DNA of 64,000 nucleotides from Liolophura sinensis (GCF_032854445.1 NC_088297.1:22021127-22085126); one strand, 5' to 3'; shown: positions 11,606-25,263, counted from the stretch's first letter. The notes: generated from the sequence alone by a model not told the origin. Program-made: numbers and translations.

Positions 11606-13544
11606 TATCAAAATATTGCCCAGGAATTGGATAAAACTGTCAACGATTGTCCTGTGGAAAGGAAAGGTAGTAAAGATAAATTGTCATCCATGTGGTCATG
11701 TTGATATGTAGGCAGTGATGGAGAAAAAACATTTAATATACCATTACAGATGAGTGTAGGTATCTCGGTTCTATATAGGGTGTATTTCATTTCTGTTACG
11801 AAACAATCGTGGTTATGGGCCGCTATATCCGAGCTGGACCCATTATCTCTTTTTTTTGTCGAGTTCTTCACGCACAGTCCATGATCTCCCACCCTGTTGA
11901 CGTTGTGATTTTTAAAAGTTTTGGAGGGCTCAGCTGCCAGATTGTTCGAGGACAAGCCGTAGATGAATGCTGGTATAAACAAGTAACCAGAGTAGTTGGC
12001 CAATGATGAGCTATGGATTCAGGGCAGTGACCTGTGTGTGCAGGGCAATGACCTGTGATGAACTGATATCGATGGCTGATATCCATGATACCCATGACAG
12101 ATGACTGACCCATATATGGCCATGACAATGGCCATGACAAATTCGTCTGATCTAAAACAAATTCGACTGTTTGAACGTGGCTTATTGCGAGGGTGTGTAT
12201 AGAGATCTATACTGGTATGTTCATGGGAGTGGGACATTTGGTCAAAAATTAAATGAACAGCATGATGTGAACACACGAAAACTAATATAATTTAGCAAAA
12301 CACAAATGAAATAAATTTGCCGTGCATAAATTGCCATGCATATGTGACTCGGCGTATTTATCCTGGACTGATCCATGTGTTGAATGACCTAATTGAAGGA
12401 TACATGAAACGCTTTTTATTTTCTGTTTCAATAGGGAGTACATGACCTGGCCTAACATATAAAAGTACAAAAAGCTTTTCAGCTTTCTTCTTGGGGGATT
12501 AAAATTGCTTTGGAACTACAGTTGTCCAAACCTCACAGCCATCAGTCCAAAAATTAAGTAGTAGCCTGCTTTGGTGACATCAGCGGTGATAGCTCGAATT
12601 GGGGGAGCGTTGCTAGTATATGTGTTCTTCGCTGACCTCATTTCGGAATATTGTCAAAAAAATATGCATAAAGTACTAGTATCGGGCTTATTATGTAAGA
12701 TGATATATACTTCAAAATGAAAACAAATTGCACTTTTTGGCATATCTTTATTCATTTTAATTTAAACCGTGCCCTTCGTTTTATAGTGCTTTCTCATGTA
12801 TCTTTTATCGTTCTCAATTGATACATAATCTTTAGTCGTTTTATTTATATGCTTCGTGATTCAGTAACCGTCGGAGAAAACAGAAATACTCTGAACAGAT
12901 ATGAGAATGGGGAAAACCCTTTTTCCTCCGAAGGTCTGAATGACCCCAATTTCAGATGTATGTCGTTGTAAAACCGTTCGTAACAGAACCGTCAAATATT
13001 AATATAAGCCAATGACAACAGGCCTGAGTCCATGTTACACGTATCCCTACGAGTATCGCCATATCAGTTATAATCCAATGGCGAGAGACATGCGTCGTTG
13101 TGACACTTGCCTTTAATAGCACCGGTATATCAATTATAAATCGATTACAAAAGGCATGCTTCCATGTAACATTATCCTCAACATTTCACTTAACATTATC
13201 GCTTACATTGTACGGTTCTCACATTCTCACTCTATAAAAATTGTCACCATATACAAAATTCAAACTGTCAAAAAGCACGTTCAGGGCTGATTTTTTCTGT
13301 CTTTTCAGTACACGGTGAACACAACGATGGAACTTTCGGAAAGTTACCTTAATGTGCTGGAGATCTGGCTTACGCGTCACCGGAAGTTAATCCTTCCAGG
13401 ACCAAGGACCGCTTTTCATTTCATCAAACGGCATAAACACAGGAGACCCGGTGGATGAGATGTTGGCGAGACTATTCTTCCCGTCATAAACAACTCTGTA
13501 TAGTGCCAATCAGCACCATCTTGTCTGTATACTGTCAGTTCTAT
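11606..13544. other. Gene-free interval
   Basis: The reverse-strand 131-codon frame at 11608-12003 has no recognisable domain. Short direct repeats (CAGGGCARTGACCTGTG, GGCCATGACAA) occur at 12020-12145. I did not find the missing C-terminal exon of the CpcT/CpeT-like gene here. Confidence 0.4.
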
Positions 13545-13645
13545 TTATTTACACACCTTTACGTCGTACTCAAGAATATTGTCGACGGGGTCAGCATTGG
13601 GGTTGAGGGAAACTCGACAAATCCCGGGGGAAACCCATGGACATT
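13545..13645 (-). mobile_element. SINE fragment (main family), reverse orientation
   Basis: TACGTCGTACTCAAGAATATT followed by GGGGGAAACCCATGG matches the 3' half of the main SINE read on the reverse strand. The middle is rearranged. Confidence 0.6.
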
Positions 13646-13684
13646 ATTAGTTTTGTAGAAGAACGAGTACGGCGTAAAACATCA

Positions 13685-13905
13685 ATCAAATAAGTCAAAT
13701 ACCAAGCTGGCTTCCTCCCGGGACATAGGTGGGAAGGTCTATGGGCAATTAAACTGCGGGTGGTCGTGGGTTTCCCCGGGCTCCACCAGGTTTCCTCCCA
13801 CTATGCATAATATTGGCCGTCGTCGTACAAGTAAAATATTCATGAAGACGGTGTAAAACACCAATCAAATAAATGAATAACTAAATCAAATAAATAAATG
13901 TCGAC
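13685..13905 (+). mobile_element. SINE fragment (main family)
   Basis: It lacks the tRNA-like head but contains GGTCGTGGGTTTCCCCGGG, GGTTTCCTCCCAC and the tail GTAAAACACCAATCAAATAAA. It runs on into ATAAATGAATAACTAAATC simple sequence. Confidence 0.8.
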
Positions 13906-16900
13906 GAATGAAATCAAACAGCTCTGGGGCGTTTGTAAATAATTTGGTTTAATGGATCTTACCGATCCACAAAATGTCAAAACTTGTATATCTGTTTATA
14001 CTCATTGATATGAATGTGCTTTTTTAATATGTATACGGCCTTAACCAATGGAAGACAGGCAGATTCCTGGTTCTATTCCGAACCGTGTCAGCCTAAGGTA
14101 ACAAAATTTGGATATTTTAGCAGTTCAGTGAGGCAGCATTAGAACATTGTTGTTCTAGATGAATCTGAATCAGAATCTGCCTAATATACAGAAAAATGTC
14201 GAAATCAGTATAAAGTTCCGATTTAGAAACGATAAACCTGTACATATAGCTTTATTTTACAAAATATGTCCGCTTCAACCAATGCTGTAAGATAGGAAGG
14301 TCTGGAAATTTTGGTAAACTGAGAAAATTGTGTGGCGTTAAAGGCTCCCAAAAAGGGCAAAGTTTCAATATCTCCGACATCCTGTAATATATTACCGTGC
14401 ACTCTCGGTCCCTCGCAAAGGAAATGGCCTATATATTAACAGGTATAGGATGTCCAAAAGTTTACTAGCCGAGCCACCGACCGATCGACCCACTGATAAA
14501 CAAACAGACAGACAGACAGACCGACAGATGTATTAATTTTATAGTTACTTCGGCAATCGATGTCAGCTGCGAATTTTTATTGTATTATTCTTATCCATGG
14601 GTCAGTCTTGTATTTGTTGTGAAAACGTTAATAAACTCCGTCATCTGTAGTATTTGTGTACATTTGGCATACTTTTGGGTCAGTTTTACCGATATAACTT
14701 TTACTTTTAAGAGGCCGGTTTAGCTTGTCATCTGTTTGGAAGAAAATGTATATATGGTTATTTGTGGAATTGTTGCCATGTTTGGAATACTCGTACTCAA
14801 AGCAATAAATATGACTGCGACACAAATCAGTGCTATCTACAATAAGTGTACGTTCAATACAAATGAATGCTGAAAGAAAGAGTATATATAATTACAGAAG
14901 AAACGCATGTGAAAATGCAGTTCCGAAAGGAAAAGGGGTCATTTGTGCCTCTGGAAAGGGGTGAGACAGGTGATCAGTAAATTAATGTAAACAAAGGTTG
15001 CCGAACATTTTTCAAAGGTCATATGGCACAGTTGGCTGTTTCGCTCTCTCTGACGTCAGTGCAATAAAGTGCAATAAATCGCTGTGTTGTTTTTGCTTTA
15101 TCTTTTGATTTTTAGTGTTGTACTGCGATACATTAGTGTATTTTATACCAGTATTACAGTAACGTGTATATTTGACTTCAGCGACTCGCCTAATGCAACT
15201 GGTCGAATGGAAATAGATGAATTTTGATTCATACGCTATGCACGTTTTGACAAAATGCTAATGGCAATTCCAAAAGTTTTGAATTTCTTGAATATTGCAA
15301 GTAGGTATGAAACATTATACTGTGTGAAAGAGGCTGTATATATTCACAAGATTAACAACAAAGGTAATAATTTCAAAGAAATGCCCGAATTGTTAAGTTC
15401 ATCCATTTAATAATACAGAAAAGTTTTAAACAAGGCCATAGCATGGTATCGCCATAATATCAGCCAAGGAGATTTAGGAAATATCAGTATGATTTAGCTT
15501 GTAAATATATCAGTTCAATTTAACCGTCATGCATGGAGTTAATATTTGGTCCACATCTGTTTTGCCTTGTAATTTATCTTTCGCAGGTTTAGTCTTGTAA
15601 ATCGTTAATTGCATTAAACCTCAACGCAGCTTCTTTTCATTTTTACTGAAGACACTAACTGTTTTGATATCCGAGGTGTTAATAGTATGCGTTTAAGGAC
15701 GGGATTTCGCTATGTGCTAGATGTTTGTTGTTGTTAGACAACATTAAGGACACTGTGATACTTACTACTAACTCACCGACATGATCAACTCGTCTGACAT
15801 GCCATGTGCTTGACCTTTGATGAGACGATCACGTGGGTTCTCCTCAAACAGATGCCTGTTGACACGCCATTAGGCCAATGTTATAATCTTATATGAAACA
15901 AAAGCTATACACAGAGGAGTCACTGTGCGTCATGTCCTTGTCTGCGAGGGTGGGGGACGTGGGGAAGGGATCAAGGGCATTAGTGGATGGGCATTTAAGT
16001 ATTTTTGTTTTTGAAATCGTGTGTAATAGATAAGTATTATTATTATTATAGATTTCTGGATATAACTTCCTATTTACGATAATTCTGGCATGACTAAAAT
16101 CCACTTTCTCACTGACAAACACTAAGCTCGCGTAAGGTCTTTCATTAACACGAATTCAAATGAAACATGTCCGAGTCAAGTCCCTGCGGGATCAGGGGTA
16201 ACATTAAGTCTCAAGATTGGCTAGATTCATCTCCTTGGCCAGATGCTGTTGTTTCTGTGTGGTTATTCCGGGTTTCCTCAACCCTTAACAATGCATTTGT
16301 TTAATGGATCTTTTTAACGGAAAAAAAAATCCAAATAAATAAAGAAATTAGCAATATTTAGCGGACACAATTAAGAATCGGGAGACGATGAGCCATACAC
16401 TGATGGCAGCGATTTCTCGACTTGTGACGTTACGACACAATTCATTTAGAGATACTTTTGGAGTCAGATACACCGGGTTCTTTATAATTTGTCTTCCACA
16501 TACTTAATTCTTGAGATCCGCTAAGTGCTTTCAGTCTGCGCGGTTGAGTTTACTTTATCTTTTGAAAACCTCTCTCTTGGCGTTTAAAATGGTAATCCGA
16601 TATCAGAGTTAATGGGATTAAGTCTTAGCTCTGTTTCTTAGACGTAGATTAAAACAATAAAAGCATATACTGAAACAAAGAACATTTGACATGTTTAAGT
16701 CTACTCACTGGGTTGACCAATTTTGTTTGACTCGATGGGGGTGTCCTTGTTGGTTAGAGCCAAAAGATCAAGTTAGTCTAACGGTTGCTCCCATACTGCT
16801 AAAATCAAGAAATGATTCCCCTGGATGGATAAAGTGTTACACAGAAATCTTCGTTTAAAGCTAAACAAAATGAAAAAACAAAACAACGGATATATTTATG

Positions 16901-17070
16901 AACGTCTATATACTCTTTGTGCAATGTTTAAGTACATGTGTTGAATGAATGCTTATCCTCGCGTGCAAATTAAGGAGCCTGATGCAGAAGATGATTTCAT
17001 TAAAAAAAAAACTGTTGAATAAATAATTAACATTGGATGTGACTTCTTTCCATGGCATTTAGAAGATGAG
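13906..17070. other. Gene-free interval
   Basis: No exon or complete repeat was recognised. A possible very old tRNA-like or SINE remnant lies around 16160-16340, too weak to annotate. Confidence 0.5.
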
Positions 17071-17224
17071 TTGGATAACAAAATGAATACATGGGTAACA
17101 ACTTATATTTATTCAGTGAGCGACGTTTTCGCACAGGTATTAATACCGTTATCAATGCCTATACCGAAACGTCGCTCACTGAATGAACAGAAGTTGTTAT
17201 CCATATATTCCTTTTGATAATATT
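17071..17224. repeat. Long near-perfect hairpin (foldback), ~70-bp arms
   Basis: The inner arms 17111-17145 and 17150-17184 are reverse complements around a 4-nt loop (CCGT). The outer 18 bp (ATTCAGTGAGCGACGTTT) are perfect and most inner mismatches would be G-U in RNA. The symmetry continues outward: GATAACAAAATGAATACATGG on the left pairs imperfectly with CCATATATTCCTTTTGATAA on the right. It could be a small foldback element, a recent inverted duplication, or a transcribed hairpin such as a microRNA or siRNA precursor. Nothing in the sequence decides between these. Confidence 0.75.
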
Positions 17225-17779
17225 GGGTGTGCAAATCAAAATCAGTTATACACACGATATTTTTCATTAAAAACAATGACGCATACAACGAAAATGTCTT
17301 GTCGAGACAGTCTAATATGTTATACTTTATTGTGGCCATTTAGTCAATCATCGTTATCTGATAATTTTTTTTTACAGCACGGCGTAAATCAGCCAATGAA
17401 ATAAATAAATTATCTCATTACAATACTGACGCATATGAAGTTGTCTCTTCTCTTAAGTGGTAGTTAAAGTTATAATTCAGTCATTCAGTTATTTTCCTGT
17501 AAATCACCTGTTTTTCCTTTATACATAGCATGTAATGGATCTGATAAAGGTGAAAGTTAAACCCTATTTCGTGTTATAAACTACACCCATAGACTGAGAT
17601 GTTTCGGTGCAAATCAGTGATATGCAACATTCTTAGGATAAACTGTGGAATTTCATTTCAGTATAACTAAGTATAACTGTTTCCGTTTCATGAAGATTTG
17701 TGTATCGTCCAAAACTGCAGCTGTAAGTAAGTTTAATTTTGATATCTTAGTTTAAATTACAATGTTTTATGACTGAAAA

Positions 17780-19680
17780 AAAGATTTCTTAATTTAAACA
17801 CACTAGGTTGAGTATAACAAAGTTTTGGCAGAAAAAGGACTCTTTCTTTGAGTAATTCAGCACACTCTTCAACATAGTGGTATTCATCCCCGAAATCTAA
17901 ATTACATAATTTACATTTCCTTTCTGACCTGCAAGTACTGGACCAGCCGACAGGTAGTTGTTAGATGTCTGAAATTTTAATGCAGATTTGGCTTAAGTAA
18001 ATTGCAAATTAACTAAAAAGTTTTCAAGGCCGAAGATACTTTTAATCCCTCTATAAAATATTCCTTTGTTAGAGGCTTGCATTTTACCAATCCAATTTTG
18101 CTGAAACTGGTGTCTGATCCGAAGAGATACAGTGTTTACAAACCACCAGTTGTTAAAATGTTCAAACATGATGTTACTGTAACTGCTTGCATTCAATATC
18201 CATTGAATTACATTAAGCCACTTAAAATCATATGTTCCGTGTGTGGCAACCCATTCCTGTTGCATGAAAGTATGAAATAATTTATAAATCTATTTGCGGT
18301 CAATATTATACAATTTTATCCAAAATCTAATCAAACATATACTAATATTAACACTTACGCGGTATCTACCCAGTTCTCCAGAGACCATACAACTTGAGGT
18401 CGAAGAATGTAAGTTTAAGATCTGTTTTAACAGTTTACGTTCGAATGTGTCAAGGATTTCACTGTTTTCAAAACCCCAGATCTCACTGCCGTAGAGCAAT
18501 ATTGGTAAAATAGTTTGATCAAAAGCATGCGGAGTATAATCTATTCCTAAATGTTTACATGTAATATATTTCATCATGCAATGAAAGGCTTTATTTGCTT
18601 GTTTTTATATTATTTATTATCATCTTTATGAAACGCCCACTTTTACTGAAAACCACCCAATGAATATTTAAAATTTGTGACAATGTCAGGAGTACTCTGT
18701 CCATAAAAGAAACAATCTCAGTGGCACATACGGTCAATAATGAATACTTTCGTTTTCGATATATTTACGGTAAGACTGCAAATTTTACAGTATTCACTAT
18801 ACACTTTTAGCACGGTATTTGAACCAGCGCAAGATTCGGACAGTAGGATGGTGTCATCTGTATGCATCAGTATAAACAAGTTCATGTATACAGAAGGATG
18901 ATCAGAGTCCACCTGAACCCCTAAGCCACGATAGGTCGTTTGTATATAGGGACAAGAGTATTGGAGATAATGTTTCTCCTTGGCGTACGCCAATATTGCA
19001 AACAAACAGATCCGAGAGAGAATTATGCACCGCTACACATGATTTAGTATATTTGTACGTATTGTTAATGACGTTTAGAATTTTACCAGGTACTCCTGTT
19101 TCCAAAAGCACGCCGTGTCGAAAGGCTTACTCATGTAAATAAAGGCACAATATCATTTTTTTGGCTTAAATACGTCTATTAAACGGTTTAAACTAAAAAC
19201 ATGATCCACAACATGAACAATCCTTGTGGAATTCTGTATGTGTCTCTGTTAAAATATCATTATTAGCTACAATTTCATTAATTCTGTTATTTAATATCCC
19301 AGTAAAGTTCTGTACATCCCCCTTTGTACTTGTAAATGGGCGTAATAATGGCCACCTTCCAGTTCTCTGGGATTAAACCAGTATCCAATATTACACTAAA
19401 CAATTTCATATACAGAGGCATACGTGTACCAATGGTGTTTTTAATATATCTATATAAAACTAATTTCGACTCCACACAATTTGTCATTATTTGAATTTTT
19501 AATTATGTATCTGATTTCCTCTTCTCTTATTCACCTGCCTAAAATATCCTTTATCTCACCGGGTCTGATCCACGATTCGTGTACTTCATGTGAACCGAAA
19601 TTTATATCTTTAACGGTTACGTGTTCTGTCTGTTTTGTTTATCCATTTCGGGTTAAATAGTTCCAAAAATGTTTTTTGTT
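17780..19680 (-). mobile_element. Decayed non-LTR retrotransposon (LINE), reverse transcriptase and 3' end
   Basis: On the reverse strand, in the right order from high to low coordinates, are: an NNDKLCGVE box (usual N-x-K-x-x-G-x-D) near 19480; IPENWKVAIITPIYK at about 19380-19300; GVRQGETLSPILLSLY near 18980; the catalytic region LMHTDDTILLSES near 18850, where the usual YADD reads HTDD; an IWGFEN/ELGRY thumb region at 18577-18290; and a C-terminal CKLCN...HYVEEC zinc-knuckle-like motif near 17900. The pieces lie in several frames with stops between them and the 5' end is missing. It is a dead, old insertion. The order and the C-terminal CCHC suggest a Jockey/CR1-group LINE, but the clade is unresolved. 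Confidence 0.85.
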
Positions 19681-22600
19681 TTTACTCTTTCTTAAAAAGC
19701 GCCATGTGACTGGCTTAACTCAGTGTAGGTGAACAGTGTTTAAGTGGTATGTATGTGAGTGTTGACGCGGTGGGGGAGGGGATGGTCTTTGGGGTGGGCG
19801 ATTTCTGCACTTTTAAGGGTAACTAAATCGACCTTCTTTATATTTTCAAATGTACAGGTACCAAAGGGTTGAAATGCATAATTTCATTCCCCCTTGGAAA
19901 ATGCTGACAATATTTTTTTCTGTTTTCCACAAAAGTGATAGTATTTCAAAGGGAACCAACCAGCCGCTGGTGCATAAATGAGCCTTTCGGTTGCATGTAA
20001 AAATCGTCCAGATGTGCCACATTACCTTAACTTAACTCGAAGGCAACCAGATCACGTTCTTCTGTTCATTTCTTATACATGGCCTTTACAGGTGAACACC
20101 AACCTTGTTTACTTCACTGCATGCATTCTAAAAACAGTATCGCTTTGTTTTTGAGGGTTAATTCAACAGATTTCTTTAAAGACGGATCTATTTTATACAC
20201 AGACTCAATAAATACATTTATTCAGTTGTTGCTTATCACCATGACCAAGACAGAAACAATAAAGCTTGTGAGCATCAGATTTACAGAAGGGAAGAAAATG
20301 GATCTGTCACCTTTATATTTCCTTACCTAAACTATAAAACCATCCAATACAAGTGGCGTGGTCCCGTTTAAAAGTGAAGCTGAACTTCGTTAAGTGTGGA
20401 TGACTGGATATGTTGTAGACCTTTTTCTTTTCTTTGGGAAATTTTCAAATATTAAGCCTAGAACCAATTAACGACGATATTTTAACACGTTAATTAATCA
20501 TGTTGATTAATCTACTTTTCGAATTATTGAAAGAAAAAAAAATGTTTAAACTAATACAAAACATTTCTGATCTTTGGCAAACTATAATTTAGACCTGTTG
20601 ACATCTTGTACGACATAAATATGATGTTGTTTAAACTGAAAACAAAGTACATTTCTTTATTTATACTGTAAGGCAATAGGATCACAATTGTGAAATACAG
20701 GACAACACAACACAATGGAATAAAAGACTTAATGGTATTTCTACAAGGAACCTTTTTTGGACAAAGAAAGACAACCTCATCATTGGGGAAACGTTGTCAC
20801 TTTACAGTAACTCCACATACTTTCGTTTGATTTTATTACTGATATAATATTTTCATATGTAACAGTAAAATGAAATGTCTACTGTGATGGGAAAAGTTTC
20901 AAAACAGATTTGAAAATATGTGGTTAGTCTAAAAGGTGTAAGAGCTGTCTCACCCAGTTCTCGTGGGCTATATTTGGAGCCAAACACATCAAGCAGGTCA
21001 ATCTGCTGCCGTTTACACGTAGACGTGTACTTTATCAGTTTTCACGTTGACAGAGATAAAAAAAATGTCACTATTAAATGGTTTTCTTTATAACTTTTTC
21101 TTCGGATGAATGAATGAGTTCGAAGTTTAACGGATAATACCGGTGTACAAACTCCGTAATCGCTGACATGATTGGTTTCCATACTCTTTTTAACTTTGGC
21201 AGGTTTCTTCTAATTCAGTTATATATGGAAATGCGATTAGACCTACATGTATTACAATAAACACGCAAATACATCTCCACGTGAGTTTTCACTGTTTATA
21301 CTATATCTTTCGATCGTCTGTCTAGAATCTGTATTAAGTTCATGGGAATGAGATATTTTGTTTAAATGTTCATATCCTGAAAGTGGTAACCCCAGTTATA
21401 TGTAAACGATGTCGAGATCTCTATATTTGGTCTGTTTGGTTACTTCCTTCTTGACAGTAGTTATGCACTAAATCGGTAAATAAGACGTTTTACTTTATCT
21501 TTTGATTTATTTACTTATTTGATTGGTGTTTTATGCCGTATACTCAAGAATATTTCACTTATGCGACGGTGTATCATGGTGGGACGGAACCTTCATCTTT
21601 TACAAATGCAGAAATAACCAAACAATATTTGTTGACTGTGTTTTAACTTTTTAACATCCAGTTAATGGTTTTGAGTTGGAAGAGTTAAACAATACATTTG
21701 TAAAGCATATGGTATTAAGACAGGTATATTTACATACGTAATTTTAGTATATAAAATCAAGAAAACTGAAGGCATAAGCTAATACCATTATAAATGTTGT
21801 TGTCTAAGGTCAGTTAATTCAGAATTAAGAAATTGTTCCAAGAGTACTTCTTGTGTTTATGTGTAATACATCACCATTTATGTACATTTGTGCTCTTAAA
21901 ACGTAGACGTAGTTCACAAGTAATGCGACGTAGCAGCAGAGAATGATTTGTTTTTACACAGCTTGGGAAACTCCATAAACACACTTACATCTCCATATCA
22001 CACATATAGACCTTCATAAATGGACATGTACATCGTACTGATTGTCAACTGCATATGGGGGTGAATGAATGGTTGAAATAACATAAATTCCCACAACAGA
22101 TTTATTTTGCATTTGGATGCGTTGTGAAAAATGATGCATATGGGGAATAATTTAGAACATGTGCCATGTGTTACATAAACGGTATTAATACAGCTTATGA
22201 TTTTATCTTTATGAAAATCACTCATTGTAAATTTAACCATTAAGCAAAACGAGTTAAACTTAATATTTAATTTGATGAAAATCCCAGATATCAAAAGTTC
22301 AGAGATGGACTGGACATTATATTGCCAGTCATTGATGTGTAAGAACTGTCTCGCCCCTTTTCCATTTTGACTATATTGTGGTCAGACATTTTCAAATTCT
22401 TTATCTGCTGTCTGATACACTTGCACTTTGTACTGAATGGTTTTAACCTAAGGACTGGCTAAGTGCAATAGGTCTGCTCTGTTGGATTTGTTTTATTTTT
22501 GAACATTACTGTTTTGCTATTGAAAGTGTTAATCCCATGCATAAGTAAATGGGATCAACTCTGATGTTTTGGCTAATGTCTATAATTACAGCAAAAACAC

Positions 22601-22990
22601 CAGACAAAACAAAAAGAAAAGACGTCCCGACCAAAACATTTACTGAAACAAAAGATCATTTGTCACCTTTAAATCTACTCACCAGTATGATCAGCTCGTC
22701 TGGTACAGCGAAGTGGGTTGGTCACACAACCACTGAGTCCGGGGAAGGCTTGTGACTATTGTCTGGGGAAGGGGTACACCCCGGGGTCAGAGAGATGGGA
22801 TTCTTTTGGGGAAGGGGTGGGGGTAATATTTGAAATCATCTCCGGGATCTCCAGTGGCGTGAGCAGTTTTCATCACAGCTTGAAACAATAACAAGACAAC
22901 CTTCTAAACAGCTTATAGTCGTAAACCTCGGATCACATTTTATTGTCGTATGAAACGTTTGAGCAAACGAGCCATCTTTCTCGACGGACG
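19681..22990. other. Gene-free interval upstream of the homeobox gene
   Basis: Only a SINE fragment (21506-21592) and a G-rich stretch (22757-22830) stand out. Distal regulatory sequence for the homeobox gene could lie here, but nothing specific can be supported. Confidence 0.5.
21506..21592 (-). mobile_element. SINE 3'-end fragment (main family)
   Basis: TTATTTGATTGGTGTTTTATG, then TACTCAAGAATATTTCACTT and GCGACGG, is the reverse complement of the SINE tail. The head is missing. Confidence 0.75.
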
Positions 22991-23011
22991 GTGAACACTG
23001 TTTTCAACTAG

Positions 23012-23070
23012 CCAATCAGATGACGGAAAGTGTTGCATATAAGGCCAGCAAACTCAGAGTGTAATCATTC
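23012..23070 (+). promoter_or_regulatory. Core promoter of the homeobox gene
   Basis: A CCAAT box lies at 23012-23016 and TATAAG at 23038-23043. An initiator-like TCATTC follows, with its A at 23067, about 29 bp from the first T of the TATA element. This spacing is typical for RNA polymerase II promoters and gives a 5' UTR of about 55 nt before the ATG at 23122. Confidence 0.6.
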
Positions 23071-23121
23071 GCAGATTTTCCTCTGACCAGCTGACATTCT
23101 CAAGAGCAAAACAGAGCAGCC

Positions 23122-25168
23122 ATGGCTACTATCTATGAGGTAAGCAAGCAAGCACATGCATTCAAGCTTCTTTTTGAATTATATGCCACAGACATATCGG
23201 GTATGAACAATTGTCCAAATCCATCAAGGTTTTATCCACACTTGTCTACCATGCATTATCCATGGCAAATTTTTCAGCTCGCTTCACCAATTGTGGCAAA
23301 CGGGAACACGTCAGCAACCAGTACCCACTTTCTCCTCGTATCGGCTATTCTAATTGCCTATTCCGTGTTGAAAATTTCGCCCTGGTCGTACATAAAGGAC
23401 CACGTAGAAACACCGGGTATTGCTTCGGTTTCCAGCCATATCTTTAGTCCACTGCAGGAGCACCCTATACTTAAATGATTTCTTCTGAACATCCAATAAT
23501 CTGGATTAAATTTAAGGATTCTCCAACTTCATTTTTCCCCATATTCCGTGCAAGATAAAACTGTACACCATCTTTATTCATTTAAATGTATTCTTTCCTT
23601 TTGCAGGGATTATCAACTCTACCTAAAGTGAACGAGACGAATTCCCCAAAAGACTGTCAAGTTATGAATTATGATCAGCTGATTTCACCTCATCCACTGA
23701 ACCAAACAGGTACGTCAATTTGTATACTTATTTCAAGGACCGATAAACGTATAGCTTCAGTATCCAATTCAGTGAAATGGTATCATTTTTATTACCTGAT
23801 ATATGTACATTTATATACAACTCACAACTGGCAACATAAAAAGGCCGTGTCCGATAATTTGTCAATATAATAACAATTAGACGATTTTATGTTAGTCTTA
23901 TGGTGTCTTGTGGTGTATCTTTTATCTCTTTTGTCCGTTTTCTCTAGATATATGGGATGATATTGACGTTGTAAACGTGTCCATCACTAAGGAGACGCCT
24001 ATAAAGCACCCTGGAAGAACAGAAGATGTTCCGGCCACCACATCTACCCCAGAATGTAACCGGCTCCCTGTGGGTCGATTTTCACCGATTTGTTCTCCTA
24101 TCCTTGGGACGTTCACACGACCTGAACCGTCAGTATCTCCCGATTCCTCTGGATATGGGTCCAGCTCTCCACAGCCTTCATCCGGGTCCCGGATTTGCGG
24201 CATTTCGTACGACTGTCCATCCAGCAGAGATCCCAGTCCTGTGAAGGCAGCTCAGTCGGATATCTATGCAGCGTGTCCTTCTGGACGCCACCTAGGTTCC
24301 TCTCATTCCAGGAGAGGCGATACTGTACAAGGCAAGGGGGATAACCCTGTGGTCTGTATGAAAAACTCACGTACCACCTACACATCTGCGCAAGTCAGGG
24401 CCTTGGAAAAGGTGTTTGCTTCAGACCAGTACCCCGAAGCAGACACTATTGAGGAGATTTCGCGGGAAATCAACGTGCCTGGAAATAAAATAAAGGTAAG
24501 TAAGGCGTGCCCAGCTCATTGCAGTTTAAATTAGATTTCTCGCATCATAGACATGACGAGCAGCTTAAACTAATTTGCAAAATGGTTAATTCTCTGATAT
24601 TGAAAGTGAAAACCTTGACTACCAGATCAATACATGATACTCTATAGTAAATTAAATTACAACATTTGCTAATGCAATCTTCCCATTCCATTTTCAGGTG
24701 TGGTTCCAGAACAGACGTGCCCGAATTCGGCGTCGAGTGGGTCTTCCTCTCCCTCCCTACGGTTTGGGGCCTTATGCTACAAAACCAGGATTGTCAGTCC
24801 CAGTCCAGCCCTTACCTATTATCCCACAGGGCCACCACATTCACCCAATGATGGCACCCATGAGCATGCTGCCCCCTCCTTTGGCAATGGCACCAACTTC
24901 CGGTATTCCTTCTCCATATGCTGGCTTGTATCCTGGTATGTTCCCGGGTAATTCGGCACTTCCCCCGACAATTCCCCCGATGTACATGGGTCACTGCTCT
25001 TTCCCCCCTTCACTGCCTTACCCGGAATACACAGCGTTCCCTTACTCGTTACCTAGCATTCCACGTTACTCACAACAAAGCTCGTCTGACACTTCCGCAG
25101 AAACGGACCACTCGGGCGTCATGTACTTTCCACAGTCTGTTCCTTCGTCGTCGTTTCCAAGTTGCTGA
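23122..25168 (+). CDS. PRD-class (paired-like, Q50) homeobox transcription factor, 4 exons
   Basis: Exons 23122-23139, 23607-23709, 23948-24495 and 24698-25168 join in frame with GT-AG introns and consistent phases (0, 1, 0), giving 379 residues. Exon 1 encodes only MATIYE. The homeodomain is residues 178-237, with R5, L16, F20, W48, F49, N51 and R53 all present and Q at position 50. Helix 3 reads KVWFQNRRARIRR. The last intron falls between homeodomain positions 46 and 47, a placement shared by many PRD-class genes. No paired domain, OAR or octapeptide was seen. The N-terminal half is Ser/Pro-rich and the C-terminal 140 residues are rich in Pro, Met and Tyr, as in activation domains. The R55-I56 pair (RARIRR) is unusual beside the common RAKWR, and I cannot place it in a named family. 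It is expected to be a nuclear DNA-binding regulator. It could be a lineage-specific paired-like gene. Confidence 0.88.
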
Positions 25169-25263
25169 TTAGCTGAGTGGTAGAAATATTGAGGTACTGG
25201 ACCGTAAACGTTATTTACATTATATTCCATATTGTTATTTGTTATTCATGTAAATATGTAGAT

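Noticed and set aside
11608-12003. 131-codon reverse-strand frame downstream of the CpcT/CpeT-like gene
   Set aside because: No recognisable domain, no splice or promoter context, and no conserved composition.
18077-18494. Forward-strand frames over the LINE
   Set aside because: Antisense shadows of the reverse transcriptase region.
23122-23478. 118-codon frame from the homeobox start codon
   Set aside because: It reads through the exon 1 donor (GAG|GTAAGC) into the intron. The spliced model joins all exons in phase to an intact homeodomain.
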